Positions 35,397 to 49,448 of a stretch of 64,000 nucleotides of DNA are shown here, piece after piece (position 1 is the first letter of the stretch; every line of letters begins with the position of its first letter). The translations under genes and the position numbers were made by a program. The stretch lies in contig JAQGDQ010000075.1 in the NCBI GenBank assembly GCA_030141605.1, positions 499,501-563,500 of the forward strand, given 5' to 3'. This stretch comes from Tubiluchus corallicola. Lineage: Eukaryota; Priapulida; Priapulimorpha; Priapulimorphida; Tubiluchidae. The notes below the pieces were generated by a model. That model was not told the DNA's origin. It saw only the letters and a list, made by a program, of their open reading frames with translations, and did no database searches.

Positions 35397-36479
35397 CGTG
35401 ATGCTGGAACCACTACAATTCGTTTTTGTCGATCTATGTTTTTTGGAGTATTTACTTGGGTGGTAAACATCAGCACGTTCTTTTGAAAACGAGAAGATCA
35501 GGATATTTTTCATACACGAAACCTCTGACTGCCTTTTTTGAAAAATACAAAGTTCTTACAAAAGAGTTTTCCTTCAAATTTGGTTTTACGGCTATCGCTA
35601 TTTTCTGCGCGTTTTTTAAAAAAAGTTGTAGGCATGCAGATCCAAAAAAATTGGTTTCCCTTTTCTTATAAACTATGTTTGCCAAATGCGCGTTTTCTAA
35701 ATAGATTTTTAAACTTAAGTGTCGATTTAAGTTCTTGAAATAACACCTGTTTTGACCGTCAGTAGATGGCAGCCGGTTGTTCTTCTTGGCACAGTTCTGG
35801 TTTAGAAAGGAAAAAGCAGTGCAGTTGGTTGATGAACAAATCTCCCACTACGCGCGAAATATCGCCTACGGAAAGAAAGTGATGCAAGAGTGGAAATATT
35901 ATGATAAAAATAGTAAAATCATTGCTCAAATCTGTCCTTGATGACTGGCATAGTTGCAGAATTACGAATTTGACAAATAGCACGTTAGTAAATATTAGTT
36001 TAGGTAGGATGGACATTTTTTATGGCATCCGGTTGTATATTTGACTCTTTTTGGTTTCGTCCCGTTTCCGAACAATTAGACCCGTAGTTGTTGTTGTTAA
36101 CTTGTTGTATAATAATTCTAATCGTTTTTTGTTGTTATTGGAAGAAGCCAATTGGTTAGGTAGTGGTCGAAGCGTAGGTGATTGATATAGTTAACAGTAC
36201 AGCAGAGATTTATTTATCGTCTGTCTGTTTCTGGTGCCCTGATCCAGAGTTAAGATATTTCCACTAAGAATATGATTATAACTTCTCTTACCGGAGATCA
36301 AAACTTTTATGGCAAAATTTACAGAGCGATAAGAAAGAAGCTATCCGCACAACAGTGACAATCTTAAGATTACTTAGCTGGTGCAACTCATTTTCATCCC
36401 AACCTACAGGAATTATTTCAGTTTTGTTTGGCTGACAATAACTTTCCTCTTACAACATCATTTGTGTAATTCATTACAA
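34448..36479. other. No gene recognised; TA microsatellite at 35349-35394
   Basis: Several short frames show no family features. Sequence at about 35750-36480 may be part of the LINE remnant whose catalytic motif lies at about 36550. Confidence 0.4.
35349..35394. repeat. (TA)n microsatellite
   Basis: Pure TA run of about 46 bases. Confidence 0.97.
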
Positions 36480-36620
36480 CAGTCTTGAGCTATTTAGTAA
36501 TATTATTGTGTTGTCCGCCTGCTAATAGCCACTGTGCCGTCATCGGCGTACTTATACACAGTTGTGCATTGTTTACTTTTACTCAAATCAAACATACTAG
36601 CAAGACATACAGTAAATAAT
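36480..36620 (-). mobile_element. Decayed LINE catalytic core (YKYADDGT)
   Basis: On the minus strand CTTVYKYADDGTVAISRRTT precedes a stop, with CNELHK further on. This is the reverse-transcriptase active-site region of a CR1-like element. Flanking sequence is too decayed to give ends. Confidence 0.6.
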
Positions 36621-38597
36621 AGTTGTGATAATACTTAGTTTTGAGGTACAATATTTAGCCAATATTAATTGCATCTGTAGTTGGGTGGTACATAATCGTC
36701 AATTTTCATGTTCACAATTATATTCTCTAAAAAACTTTTAATGAGTCCAAATATTTTTTTCTTTGACATCAGCTTCCATAAGTTTAGTAAATGCAACATA
36801 CCATTAAGTCCAAACGCCGTCGTGCTGCCGCCGATAAATATTGCTGACGTATACTTTCATTGATGCAGAGACTGTAAATGAAAAATTCTCGTTTCTTTTA
36901 CTTAACTACTAGGCGACCGCCTGTTGCTTCCTGTTGTTCAACGATACTTGTTTTGACTGACTCGAGATTAGTAGTAAAATTAACTCATTTGAAAGTGCTG
37001 ATAGCTTACATTACAACCTCTGTGGATGGAGCTTTACTTTATGGACTTAATATTAACAAATTCTGGTTAACTATTAGATTGTCTTTTTTTTTGCTAGCCA
37101 AAGAGAATTTGTGGGTATTGTTTGTAGCATCTGAAAGTATTTCTAGTCTGTAAATTTTGAGTAGTGTAGCAACACATGTTTATTGAACGAGTACCTTGGT
37201 ACAAATTAGCTGCTGTTACTTAGTTTGAACTAATTTCATATTATCAACATTTATGAATATTAAAGTATTATCTTAGCACAAATACTGCATAAAATTAGTT
37301 TCACGTTTTGTGTTCATGGAATATGTTGAGTAAAAACTGGGTAGCATGATACACGCTACCAAACAATAAATTCGCTGATTGCTCATACTTGATTGTGAGA
37401 TCCGCCCCACATTACAATTACACATAGATTATAATATAAAGAACTACAATATATGATGTGACATAACATGGATGCAGTATGTATTACAATACAGTAAATC
37501 AAATATGTAGCATTACTATTATACTTTAAAATACAGAAAAATGGTATCTTCCGTAAACACCCCTGACGATGGTATAATTAATGTAATATTATTTTTACAA
37601 TTGTGTAACACAATGTGGCCTATATATAGAATCGCCATGTATTTGTCTAAAATATGAAAAATATTAAACTACAGATTGTAACAGTATTTATTGCGTCTTT
37701 CATGGTTCGAAACAACGCAGAAACCTTAACCATGTTATTCACGAAAAATCTGCTTGGTCCTGCTGTTAAAAACAAAACAATGTACAAGACAGTGGCTTTA
37801 ATTATGAAGTTGGTTTTTTGAGGTTTTGCGTGTGCAGTGTTTTCGTGTTAAAAATGTTCAATTCGTTACTGTATTATTCATTCTGTCACTTTTAACAGTC
37901 TTAGCGATACCAAATTTCTGGATTCGTGATATTGGCATTACCGCGTTACTGAACCACCATGCTACCCATGCTCCATTAATGCTATCCACATATACCAAAA
38001 ATAAAAAAACTGGCGCAGTTTCCTCGTATAGTATTTTCTTGCATACATGTAAAAACATGACTGCATATATAGTCAAATAAACTCTTCAGTCATCATTGTC
38101 AGCGTAACTGAATGTTCGAAGACACTGTATGCCCTTAGTTTTTCTACGTATTGACAGAGTGTCCTACCAATTTAAGCGCTTTTAACGGATATGGGGAGGC
38201 TGCTATTGCCCTTCTGGTGACCCATTGTGCCGCATATATAGAGATCCAAATCCTTTTGCAGTTATTATCTAGCTAACATACGTCCACAGTTGATACTTTC
38301 TCGGCTGTTTGTTAAAGATATATAGGTTATGCTATAGGAAGTGGAGATTCCTCACTTTACAGGTAATTTCAACGGGTAGCTAATCCGATGCAGCCTTTTT
38401 GTATAATTCTTCCTATTTCAGGAGCCGCTTTTTGACGGACCGCATAAATAAACAGAACAACCACTAAAATCTTAGCACTAACTGTGGTTACAGTAGTTAC
38501 AATCTTAAATATGATTTTTTATACCTATACCTTTTAAGAATTATAACAATTGTAAACTACATTTAGTTACTTATTATTCATGATATGCAGGATGTTA
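36621..38597. other. Intergenic, no gene recognised
   Basis: AT-rich with short unrelated frames only. The 3' UTR of the minus-strand CAP gene probably occupies the right end. Confidence 0.4.
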
Positions 38598-38749
38598 TTA
38601 TAGTTGTCGCTTTACATTTTCTTTGAACTGTCCCACAATGTTACCAGCTGGTTTGTAATTTGCCACTACAATAATTGTACCATCTTTCTTTTTTGCTTTG
38701 CCAACTCCTAGCTGCCTGCTGCTTGCCCAGACCACTTGTGTAATATGAC
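38598..38749 (-). CDS. CAP gene exon 4
   Basis: Acceptor tttgcag; it holds the HITQVVW signature and the C-terminus, ending at TAA 38598-38600. Confidence 0.93.
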
Positions 38750-41700
38750 CTGCAAATAAAAGAAGAAAAAGAGCAAAACGGGTAGCCAAATCAGAACTAA
38801 TAGTATGTGGGGCCTTGCAGCTCAATGATTTTCTCGACAGTTGCATGGACGGCAATGGTGAAAACGTAGTCGGGCAGTATTTAGTCATCTTTAAAAATTC
38901 AAGAAAGAGACATTTGGAAAATGCAACAATAACATTTAATCTCTTATACTGTGTAAAATAACGTATAAGACTTAAAATAGACAGTGAAAATGATGAAACA
39001 TCAGCTTGTTTCAAGCAATAACCAAAACAGATATTTTACTTAATGGTTTGTTGATTGTAACTACAATATTACCTTTACAAAGTTACAATGAATAAATTAC
39101 ACTGCAATGCAGTACAATTATGCCTTACCACAGGAAATAGTGGTTGGCTCTTTGCCATAATCCGTGTAGCGCTTGCTCTCATTGTACCAAGTGTCAGTCA
39201 CCTGTTTTCCTGCAAAAAGTCCCATTTGTTCAGTTAATTAAAAATACTGCTATATCATAGTGCGGATCAACCTGCAAATATAATCAGTTCAAGATGAAAG
39301 TTTTACTTGTAACTGATTCTACTATGCAGCTGTGCTCGAAAAATGCCTAACACAGCAGAGAGCCTTCTAATAACACAGAGTTAAAATGTTATTGTTTTAT
39401 GCTAGTTTTTTTTTTGTTCCTTTGTCCGTCCGCCAGTACACCCATCTGTATTACATCTGTCTATTCTTTTGTTCGTTCATTCAATCACTGGCTTATCGAT
39501 TCATTCGTTCGTTCATTCTTTCATTCTTTCATTCATTCATTCATCCGTTCATTCATTTACTCATTCATTTGTTCGATTGTTTCGCTAGTTCGTCTATCTA
39601 TCTATCCATTCGTTCCTCCATCATTCACTTATCACTAAATAATAATTCAATCTTAAGTAACATCACACACTTTCCAAGTGCCATTACGTCAATGTGTGCC
39701 TAAGTCATAGCGCAAAATAAAGATAGTTCAATTAATTATTATAATATTAGTATCAAAATTATTGTTGATGATTGTACAAACCTAGAATTAACTAAATTTT
39801 ACTACCAAACTTGAAATATAGCAAGGATTTGAATCTGGGGCGCTATATTTTCCAGTGACGAAAGAAATCCAAAGTTCAATCCTTATAGCTGGCAACCAAT
39901 TCAGCGTTTCTAATGTTAGATCGCTCAGACTAAAATGATTTTAATACGATTAGTTTTTTTATATTTTGATTACTTTAAAGCCTGAATCCTTGCAACTGCT
40001 TTAAATCCAGGGTGTATTCTAACTTTTTCACATTTCCTATCTTTCAATTTTGGTGTCAAATTAAGTTAGTTGTAATCTATACCATCATCAATGATAGTCT
40101 ACATTCAGAACTCAGTGTATAAAAGACACTAGTGGACTACCTGTTACGTCAAAATCAGTAGCAGATGACCACTGATTAAAAATGTTTTCTCCGCAGTCCA
40201 GATTTTGACGGTGACAAAATTTTCCACTTGCAACCAGTTTGTCAGCCCATTCTTGAGCATATCTAGAAGCAGTAGCAGTATGTTTATTGACCAATATGAC
40301 AGGAGTATCATTACAGCTTAACACTTCATTTGATTTGCATGTAATTAGTCCAACAATCTGCAAAATGTAAATTACAACTCTTTCCTTTAATTACTAGATC
40401 AGTATTTAAAACAGCTGCATATAATCAAATACGTATTTGAAAAATCAAGTTAGTATCAGTGCAATTACACAAGTTACCTATGTTTTCAAAGTTAATGCCC
40501 AGGCTCCTATTATTATAGCTCATTTTAAGATGCTCACTAGTTCTAAATAACACGAAATTTTATTATTTTCAAATTTAATGAAACAACAAGCTACTACCAG
40601 GAACAGAATTAAAACACAATTATGCCAATAAAAGGAAATATCCTGCGACCATAGACCTGCAATATGCTGATGATATTGCATGGATAGCAAGAACCAAAGA
40701 TGAAATAGATGATATAAAAATCAAAATAGAAACAAAACTAAAAGAAATGGATCTCATACTAAGTAAAGATAAAACAGAAGAGTATCACATAAAAAGGAAT
40801 GGAGATGCGTGGAGGAAATGTAAATGCTTAGGCAGTCTTCTAGCAACAGACGAAGATATATGGAGAAAAAATCTTAGGGCAAGCTGCAGTTTGTAAATTA
40901 ACAAAAACTTTTGAAAGTAAGAGGATCAGTCTAGAAACAAAATTAAGAATCTTTGCTGCTCTTGTGGAAACTGTGTTTCTCTACAACTCAGAATTATGGA
41001 CAATCAAAGCACAACACAAATCAGAAATTGATGCATTTCAAAGAAGAAGCTGCAGGTACATTCTAGGAATAAAATGGCCAAACAAAATGTCAAACCAGGT
41101 TCTGTATAATAAAGTCAAGGGAGAGGAATGTACAGTTGAAATCAAAAGACGAAGATTAAGATGGATAGGACATGTTATACGACTACCAGATGACAGGCCA
41201 TTAAAATTAGCTTTCAAAGAAACACTACAGAAAGAAAAGAAGCCGCAAGGGGGACTGCTGCTGACTTACGTCAATTTCATACAAAAAGATCTTATCCAAC
41301 ACACCATTAGACATTAAAAATACAGAAACATGGGAGGTTGCGGGTGACAGGGCAGCATGGACTAAAGTGATTGCGACGGTCAAGTCAGAGGACATGTGAC
41401 TCCAGAGATGAGGATGAAACAACAGGAAAAATATTTAGCTTTGTTTCCAATTTATTTTAGGAGCAATAATTTTATAGTGGTGTCCAGTGTCTCCACGTGT
41501 TAGAGCTATTGGTTAGTATTAATGGTTGGTGTTTTAAAATAAATCTGTTTAGGCCTTACAATATGATCATAACTGATAATCTACGGAATTGAGGAGTGCA
41601 ACTCGCTCTCCGGTTGACTAATAGTGTTATAATTAGCACGCAGGTCGAATGCAATTCAAAATTTTGCTTTGTTAATCTAAATGATTTTGATACTTATGGC

Positions 41701-41949
41701 AGTAATGAAATGAAGGTCTCTAAAATTTGCAGAGAAGGCAAGTGAATTATCCCACTGGCGAATTCTTACACCTTGAGATTGACTATTATAAGATAACTAC
41801 ATAACAAACATCGAGCTAAGAGGAGAAAAGGTTCATTTACCATACCTGTTCAGTTCCTCTGACATTACAAGAGGTGGCACAGCATGTCTGGTTCGTGCTG
41901 CATTGTGTTCCATCAAAACTTCTTTGCGAAATTCACCCAAATTAGTCAT
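38598..41949 (-). CDS. GAPR-1/GLIPR2-like CAP-domain protein (complete)
   Basis: Exons are 41846-41949, 40141-40262, 39129-39209 and 38598-38749, all in phase; the product is 152 residues, against 154 in human GAPR-1. It is essentially one CAP domain without signal peptide: HNAARTRH near the start, GENIF (59-63), the signature GHITQVVW (103-110), LGVGKAKKKDG and a closing VVANYKPAGNIVGQF. The likely metal or polar cluster His52, Glu60, Glu86 and His104 is conserved. GAPR-1 is a cytosolic, lipid-raft and Golgi membrane protein linked to autophagy control. The myristoylation Gly2 of GAPR-1 is missing (MTNLGEF). Exon 2 uses acceptor cttctag at 40263; the longer open frame to 40357 would break phase. 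Confidence 0.92.
39129..39209 (-). CDS. CAP gene exon 3
   Basis: Acceptor ttttgcag, donor TGTG|gtaagg. It encodes VTDTWYNESKRYTDYGKEP, the usual CAP V..WY.E region. Confidence 0.9.
39466..39600 (+). repeat. (ATTC)n-type tetranucleotide repeat
   Basis: Imperfect TTCA/TTCG units over about 130 bases in CAP intron 2. A similar diffuse run occurs near 4540-4730. Confidence 0.85.
40141..40262 (-). CDS. CAP gene exon 2
   Basis: Acceptor gcttctag completes the Arg codon (AG|A), giving LNRYAQEWADKL. Donor ACAG|gtagtc. It contains CHRQN and GENIF. Confidence 0.88.
40640..41400 (+). mobile_element. Frameshifted LINE (RTE-like) inside CAP intron 1
   Basis: One frame starts LQYADDIAWIARTKDEIDD and stops near 40897. 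A shifted frame continues FLYNSELWTIKAQHKSEIDA, CRYILGIKWPNKMSNQVLY and RRRLRWIGHVIRLPDD, and a third reads ETWEVAGDRAAW. This is the C-terminal half of a non-LTR reverse transcriptase. It lies opposite to the host gene and is dead through at least two frameshifts. Confidence 0.8.
41846..41949 (-). CDS. CAP gene exon 1
   Basis: ATG at 41947-41949, donor AACAG|gtatgg. It encodes FRKEVLMEHNAARTRHAVPP, the first CAP helix. Confidence 0.9.
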
Positions 41950-42129
41950 AACGAAGATTCTTCTGCCCTTCTTTTATAGCAATTCAATACATGGGCAGCA
42001 TATAATTCATTACATTTACTGTAGTCTAAGCCATGGCTGCTTTTGTGTAGTATTGATCGAATCATAGAATCCAGAAAATCTGTATCGCAGCGCCAAATAA
42101 CATTTTCTCACGTCCGTGTACGCAGCTAG

Positions 42130-42165
42130 ACGTTAAGTTTTTACGTAATTTATATAAGACGGGCA
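42130..42165 (-). promoter_or_regulatory. Possible TATA box of the CAP gene
   Basis: On the minus strand gtcttatataaattacg lies about 200 bases upstream of the CAP start codon. This is a single motif in AT-rich DNA, so it is weak evidence. Confidence 0.25.
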
Positions 42166-43514
42166 AACAATCATTGTTTACATACTTCGTTTTAAATGTT
42201 TCTTGCAGGCATGCGAACTTCTGCATGTAAATTATAACTCATTTCTCTGATGTAGATTGTACACAAATTTCGAACAAGCTCCCAAAGTCTGGTAACTGGG
42301 GCCTTAGACCTGACGGCCCAAGGCTCCGCAAAATACCTCAATTTAAGAATACGTAATAAATGTGATTTAAATCACATCGAGTACGAGAAACGCATGTATA
42401 GCGATGTATTGTTCTAAGCATAGCAATGTCAGAATTAGATACCTCCAGACTGTAAGTTTGAAGCCTTCAAACCGCATAAACGTTTTGATTATATAATTTA
42501 TAATTTATTGGGTGAAAGTACATTAACAAAATTATATGGTCATTAATTACAATGTACCAGACGTAACAAATAATATAAGCGCAAGGTGCTACGCAGCACA
42601 TTACCAAACAAAAAACAAAAACAACATCAAACACTGATGTTTGTCATAAACACAACTTCACATACACATTCAACACACTAAAATTGATAAAGCCTAATAA
42701 AAGACGAACATTTTTATTTTCATGCTGTTACTGAAAATTATTTTAAAATTCGTATGCTGGCTAGTGCACACTTGTTCGAGGAAAAGCAGAATTAACAAAA
42801 TTTTATTTATTTAGTTTGATTTGGTTTATTGGATCTGTAATGTGTACATGTGTTTTTGTACCCAATAAAATCCTAAATTTTAATTTGCAAGAAAATACAG
42901 ACGACTCACTTTTGTGGTGGTAGAATAATCAATGTAATGTAAAAAGTGCAAATAGGATTAAAATCGCCAGTTAAAGGCACGATGAGGTCTTTTAGTAAGT
43001 ATGTGTAAAGATCTGCTTACGATTCCATCAATTTGTTTGATCTTTTCATCGGTCTGTTGCTTAGCCTGCTTTTATTGTTGAGTATGACGTCACACGGATC
43101 TACGTTTCGGCACTAGCCATCCGCATAAAAACACTAAAACACTTACTGTTTTGCGGATTGTTTTTGTTTCTCTAGTCGCCTGCAGGTGAACAGTCATGGC
43201 AAGTCAGAGAATTCTTTGGCGTAAGCTCATTTGTAAAGGTGCTGGGTATACAGTTAGTCAGCTATAGCAGTTTAAAATTATAGGATTTAAACACTCGGCA
43301 GGCTGAAAAAGAGCTCAGATTAGTATGTTACCTGTTGGTTACATGTTTGGGCATAACGGGTAGGGTTTATAGTCACAAATTTACGCCTTTGTATTGACTA
43401 TTCTAAGTTTGTAACTTTGACAAATGAAATAGTCAGCTCACTAATATCATTATTACAATGGCGGCAGCAACAAGATTTCAACATAGTCTTAGTAAAAAGA
43501 AGTAACCAACTAGA
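42166..43514. other. Intergenic, no gene recognised
   Basis: AT-rich; nothing with coding or RNA features was seen. Confidence 0.4.
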
Positions 43515-43808
<294 letters not shown>

Positions 43809-44539
43809 GTGAGAATTAAATTTTTTTTAGAGAAACCTATTATATAATATATTCTAAAAAAATTGGCTTCAATGTAACTAGAGCATCCCCTCCGTTTCCT
43901 TCAAACAGAATCGCCCATTTATGATGCAAACAACATGAACAAAAAAATCGCCTGGGAACACAGTACATAGAATAGGGGTGCGTGACTGTACATACCCGCC
44001 ATAATACTACCTACACCATGGAATGAAGGCTTAAAGAAACTTATATAACGCTCTTTATTCAGTGACGTGCACAAATTTTTTGGGCTAATTGGACTGCTAA
44101 AGTTGGAACTTTCATTCAGTTTGAGACTCAAAGTTAATTCGCGATATATGTATTATCCTTATCCGTACTTTAATTTGTACACTTTGAGGTTGGGTTTGAG
44201 TTAGTCAGCTAAGTTAAAAACAGAAAAATACCAACACTATTTACGTACGCATACATATACATACAAACTTATCACGGTTAATGCAAAGATTTTCACGCAT
44301 TATTTACATGCAGAGACTAAACAGTGGCTAAATAATTTATGATTATTTTCATTTGTTCACTATTTAGGCCTACTTCATATATCCTTCTATCTCATATAAA
44401 CATTCTTTGATCACATTGGCATAAACCATATTCTCCTGCGTTAAATTTGCAATATGACACTCCATAAAAACATGTAAGTTCACTTTCCGTTTTTACTTTC
44501 TTAAACTAAAAAAATATCTAAACTATTGACATTTAGCGA

Positions 44540-45840
44540 ATCACTCAAATGTCTTACATTAAATCCGCTAATGCCCCTGGCATACAGTTTTACATAGATA
44601 TTATACCGTTTGGTTTGTGGATCCCACCATAGCATACAGTTTTACATAGATATTATACCGTTTGGTTTGTGGATTCCAAACACAGCTTTACCAATCACAC
44701 ACTTCTTACGCAAATGTGCTAATTCGGAAGACACATTCCTGTAATAACAGCCAACAAATTTCTACGTGTGCGCCATGGTAACCCGAACATTCTACCTATA
44801 CCTGTATTCCAGGCTACACACAAACGATCTATAATTTTAGTATTTTGCAGCCAAGCCTGACATCCATAACACGATGAGCAATAAGTTTGTACAATTTTCT
44901 GTTTAAGTTGTTTATTGCGTCAAAGCTAGTTATAACGCGATTAATTTGATCAATATATTCTCCGCGCTTCTTTAAAATGTCTGCGTCATCATACAGATTA
45001 CTTGTGTTACCAAGATAAATTACCTGATTACATAATTAGACATGTCACGTAAATAAATGGTCGGCAAATACTCTTTTTGATTACTAAACCTAATACACAT
45101 GCTTTTGATTTTAAATCCGCTAACATTAACAAAGTTAATTCTATATTCATTATCGTATGTTTCACAAATTTGCTGCAGTGCTCTGTAAGAAGGAGTTAGC
45201 ACGCTTAAATCATCAGCATAAGAAAATGCCCCATTGAAGCGGCTGCCGATGTGACAACCACAACCAGATTGTTGCAAACGCTTCAGCAGCCCATCTAAAT
45301 GTATGCTGAATAACTTGGGTGACAGCCTTGTCAAACGTCCTTTGCTTCATTAATTTTCCTTGACTTAGTTCCATTCCAAACATAACATACATATTTTGAT
45401 ACATATGCATATTAAGTAAAAAAGAAGTGTAATTAATGCAGGTAACGTTCGTTCGTTCTTTCAGAATGAAAAACATCTTCAGAAATTTCACTCTAATAAA
45501 TGCTTGACTTGCATCTAATAAAGCTCAAAAAGTATCTGTATTCCGATTTAAATAATAATTTACTGTTCCTATGTGGCAAGAATACATAATATAGTCGACA
45601 TATTTGGCCTAAATCCAAACTGAAGTTCTGATGATAAAAGCTGGTCTGAATATTTCTTTAGTATAATTCAGTTTAGTAATTTACCCACTGATGATCCTAA
45701 CGCAATACCCTATAATTTTCGGTATCTGATAAGTTACCTTTTATATTTTTCGGGATAGGTTGTAACACTGTTGTGAGTGCTGCCTTAATGTAATCAGGGC
45801 AATGTGAATGTGTAATCATTACGTTAAACAATATAGTAGT
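44540..45840 (-). mobile_element. Host LINE, 3' part (middle and end of reverse transcriptase)
   Basis: Minus-strand order: LFNVMITHSHCPDYIKAALT at the very start, PIPKNIKGNLSDTENYR, then LSPKLFSIHLDGLLKRLQQS, the catalytic SYADDLSVLTPS (about 45205-45225), and KKRGEYIDQINRVITSFD. Many stops. Its upstream part is at 46795-47120, split off by a later insertion. Confidence 0.8.
44580..44674 (+). repeat. 43-bp exact tandem duplication, 52-bp period
   Basis: Copies at 44580-44622 and 44632-44674 both read gcatacagttttacatagat and continue identically to tttgtggat. Confidence 0.9.
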
Positions 45841-45845
45841 AGTAG

Positions 45846-46790
<945 letters not shown>

Positions 46791-46794
46791 AAAC

Positions 46795-47120
46795 TAGTAA
46801 TTCATGGGGAACATGCAGTAAGTGATGCGACATGACACCTATAATGCCATCATTTTTGTTATTCTTTATATTATTTCTGGCATTTGCAACATCTTCAACA
46901 GCAATTCTTGTCTTAATATAATCATCATTCGTCAAATTACTGCTAATCTCTTGGATAAAAGCAATAAATTCATTCTCATTAGAACGTTGTACAATTCTTC
47001 AAATTCCTGTGTAAAATATTGTGCTGCACTGCTTAAATCAGTAATACAATGGACTCATAATAAAGGTGGTGTTTTTCACGACATTATTTTCTGTAATTCA
47101 CTAAATAGTTGCCTGTAATT
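46795..47120 (-). mobile_element. Host LINE, upstream part of reverse transcriptase
   Basis: It reads VEDVANARNNIKNNKNDGI and HHLLHVPHELLVYI, the typical DV..A...LK..KSDG...DHL motif region. It continues directly into the frame at 45840 if the nested element is removed. Confidence 0.75.
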
Positions 47121-47415
47121 ATTTTCAAACATTGCTATTTTCAAAGCATAGCAAGCAATTTAAGCTGAGTAATAGCAACTGAGTTTAAATAAAATTATGC
47201 AACACCGAATTAAATTTTAGACACATTGTGACCAATATTTGAGTCTGAATGTTTAAAGCCCATCTTTCTTCTTTCGGAACTTATTTGCACCTTCAAAAAA
47301 CGCTGGAATGGTTCTCCTAGGTGTCTGTAGGGAACACTCTTTTAAAAGTTTTAAAATGCACGTACAAAAAAACATTGTAGGTACTGTTCACACTATTTGA
47401 CACAACAGCTTAGAC

Positions 47416-47694
47416 CTAGAGCTCAAGAAATGCCAAACGGTGGTCCCCTGATGATAGAGAGTCATATATCTCCGGTAATTTTAATCTTATTTTTCCTCTC
47501 TTTGGCTGTTTATGTTTTATTCTTCCATATTTGCGCCGCATTTCTGCCCGAAATATCCGGAAGAGTTTCATATTCCGCCTTTGTTCGTCTGCTTTGCTAC
47601 TGTGAAACGACGTCCTTGTTTTAAACCCCTGATGCAGAAGAAATGCATTGTTCAGTATAGCAAAGTGGTAACCAGCCATGTGTAATTCATACGC
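47416..47694 (-). CDS. B4GAT1-like exon 2
   Basis: 92 codons plus TAG. It starts AYELHMAGY and includes AFLLHQGFKT, then a basic end with RRKYGRIKHKQPKRGK, longer than the vertebrate end. Confidence 0.9.
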   Translation of the reverse strand, partial: AYELHMAGYHFAILNNAFLLHQGFKTRTSFHSSKADEQRRNMKLFRIFRAEMRRKYGRIKHKQPKRGKIRLKLPEIYDSLSSGDHRLAFLEL

Positions 47695-49349
47695 CTGAAG
47701 AAAAAAAGATAGTTAATTATGCACACTAACAATTTCTACATAAGATGGAACAGGGGCAGCCTGTGACCAGGGGCACCAGACTGGTGATCGTGTAACTCTA
47801 GATTGCAAACCTTTTATGCTTTATCGTCTGTAACACGAATTTTAAAATGCGCAATAGAATTATTAATTAAATATGAAAACCACATTTGCTCTATAATTCT
47901 ATGCTATACATAATTTATTGCTGAATTATTGTCCCAATAATAATATCCCAAATTAGACATTAGAAAATCCTAAAGAAAAGCAAATTGATCCATGACACAC
48001 AACGCTCACATTTACCAATAGCTAAGCTTTTGATATTAAAATCTTCAAGAGAGTATGTTAATCTTACACAGGTAACAGTTGGCTAGAATCAGTTACCTTA
48101 CAATGCTTGATTATAGAGTAGACAACACATTTATGTGATTCGTATGTATTTTAAAAAAACACAGAACATTGACACAGAACTTGTTGAAACAAATCAGAGT
48201 TTTATTATTTTTACCAAACATTGCTGGAAAAAGAGTCTTTTGAAGTCCAGAAATTTCTTTTTTCTTTAAATTGTCTGAAATTGACACTTGCATGGGTACA
48301 ACAAAGAAATAGGTCACGGTGCTAAACTGAAGTGAGTAAATTTGCAAAAGAATAGGCACTTGAGTCTCTTCGTTTATCACATAACTAAGCTGTCACTAAG
48401 TACTGTCATTAAAGCTGTCGTTAAAGTCGCTCAGTGATGCCTTAGGAAACATTTTACGTTTCACAAAACGTCAGTACTATGTCATTGACATACTAATGAG
48501 TGACCGTCTTTAAGAAACTACTAGCCTATTAATAACCTTCCTTAACAATAATTTCTGATGCGCTACAGTGGCGTTTACTTAATTAGGCTATTTCATTAGT
48601 GATTTTTAATATTACTCGATTATTCGAGTTTTGTGCATATTCTTTCCCTTTTTAAGTAACATTTTGGCAAAGAGGTATGTAAAACATAGTAACGTGACGT
48701 TTGTGCCCTGATGGTTTTGAATAATAGGTATCGAGAATTAAAACATCTTAACCTGAAGTTTGACCACCCTGTTTTGTTGTTGGTTGGAATCCAAGCGTCA
48801 AAACTTCTAAGTTTGTTATACAATTCGTTATAAAATGCAGTTGGGCCATCCTAAAATTAATGAGACCAGTTACAGGCGGAAATGAAAGCACTGCTAACTT
48901 TTTATCTTTGAAATCACACTTCGAAGTAGAAGCTGAAACAATGAGTTTGTTCCGCATTTTATGCTTTTTGTTCCTTATTATGCATGATCTTAATTAACAT
49001 TGTGTTAGCCTAATCTAATTTCATTTCTCTGTATTCTGTGACATGGCTCTGTATATAACGATGTTTTATATTCACCATTGTTGTTGTAACTTGATGAAAC
49101 TACACGGCCAACTTGTGACTTCACTAAACGCCCAGTGTACCTGCCAATACATTTCCTGCAACGGTGGGTTGCGAAGCCAAAGTAAGGGTTAGCGCATGTC
49201 GGGTCAATTAATCCCGTTGGACTAAATTTAGTGACTCCCCGATCCATGCAGTGCACTATAAGCAAACGTTACTGATTATTAGGCTGTATTTACAATAATC
49301 GTGTTAGTGATTACTTAACAACTGCTCGCAATCTGTTCTATTTTTATTA

Positions 49350-49448
<99 letters not shown>

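Noticed and set aside
40263-40357. Longer version of CAP exon 2 starting after ttttgcag
   Set aside because: It would put exon 1 out of phase and insert residues absent from the family; the acceptor at 40263 gives a perfect join.
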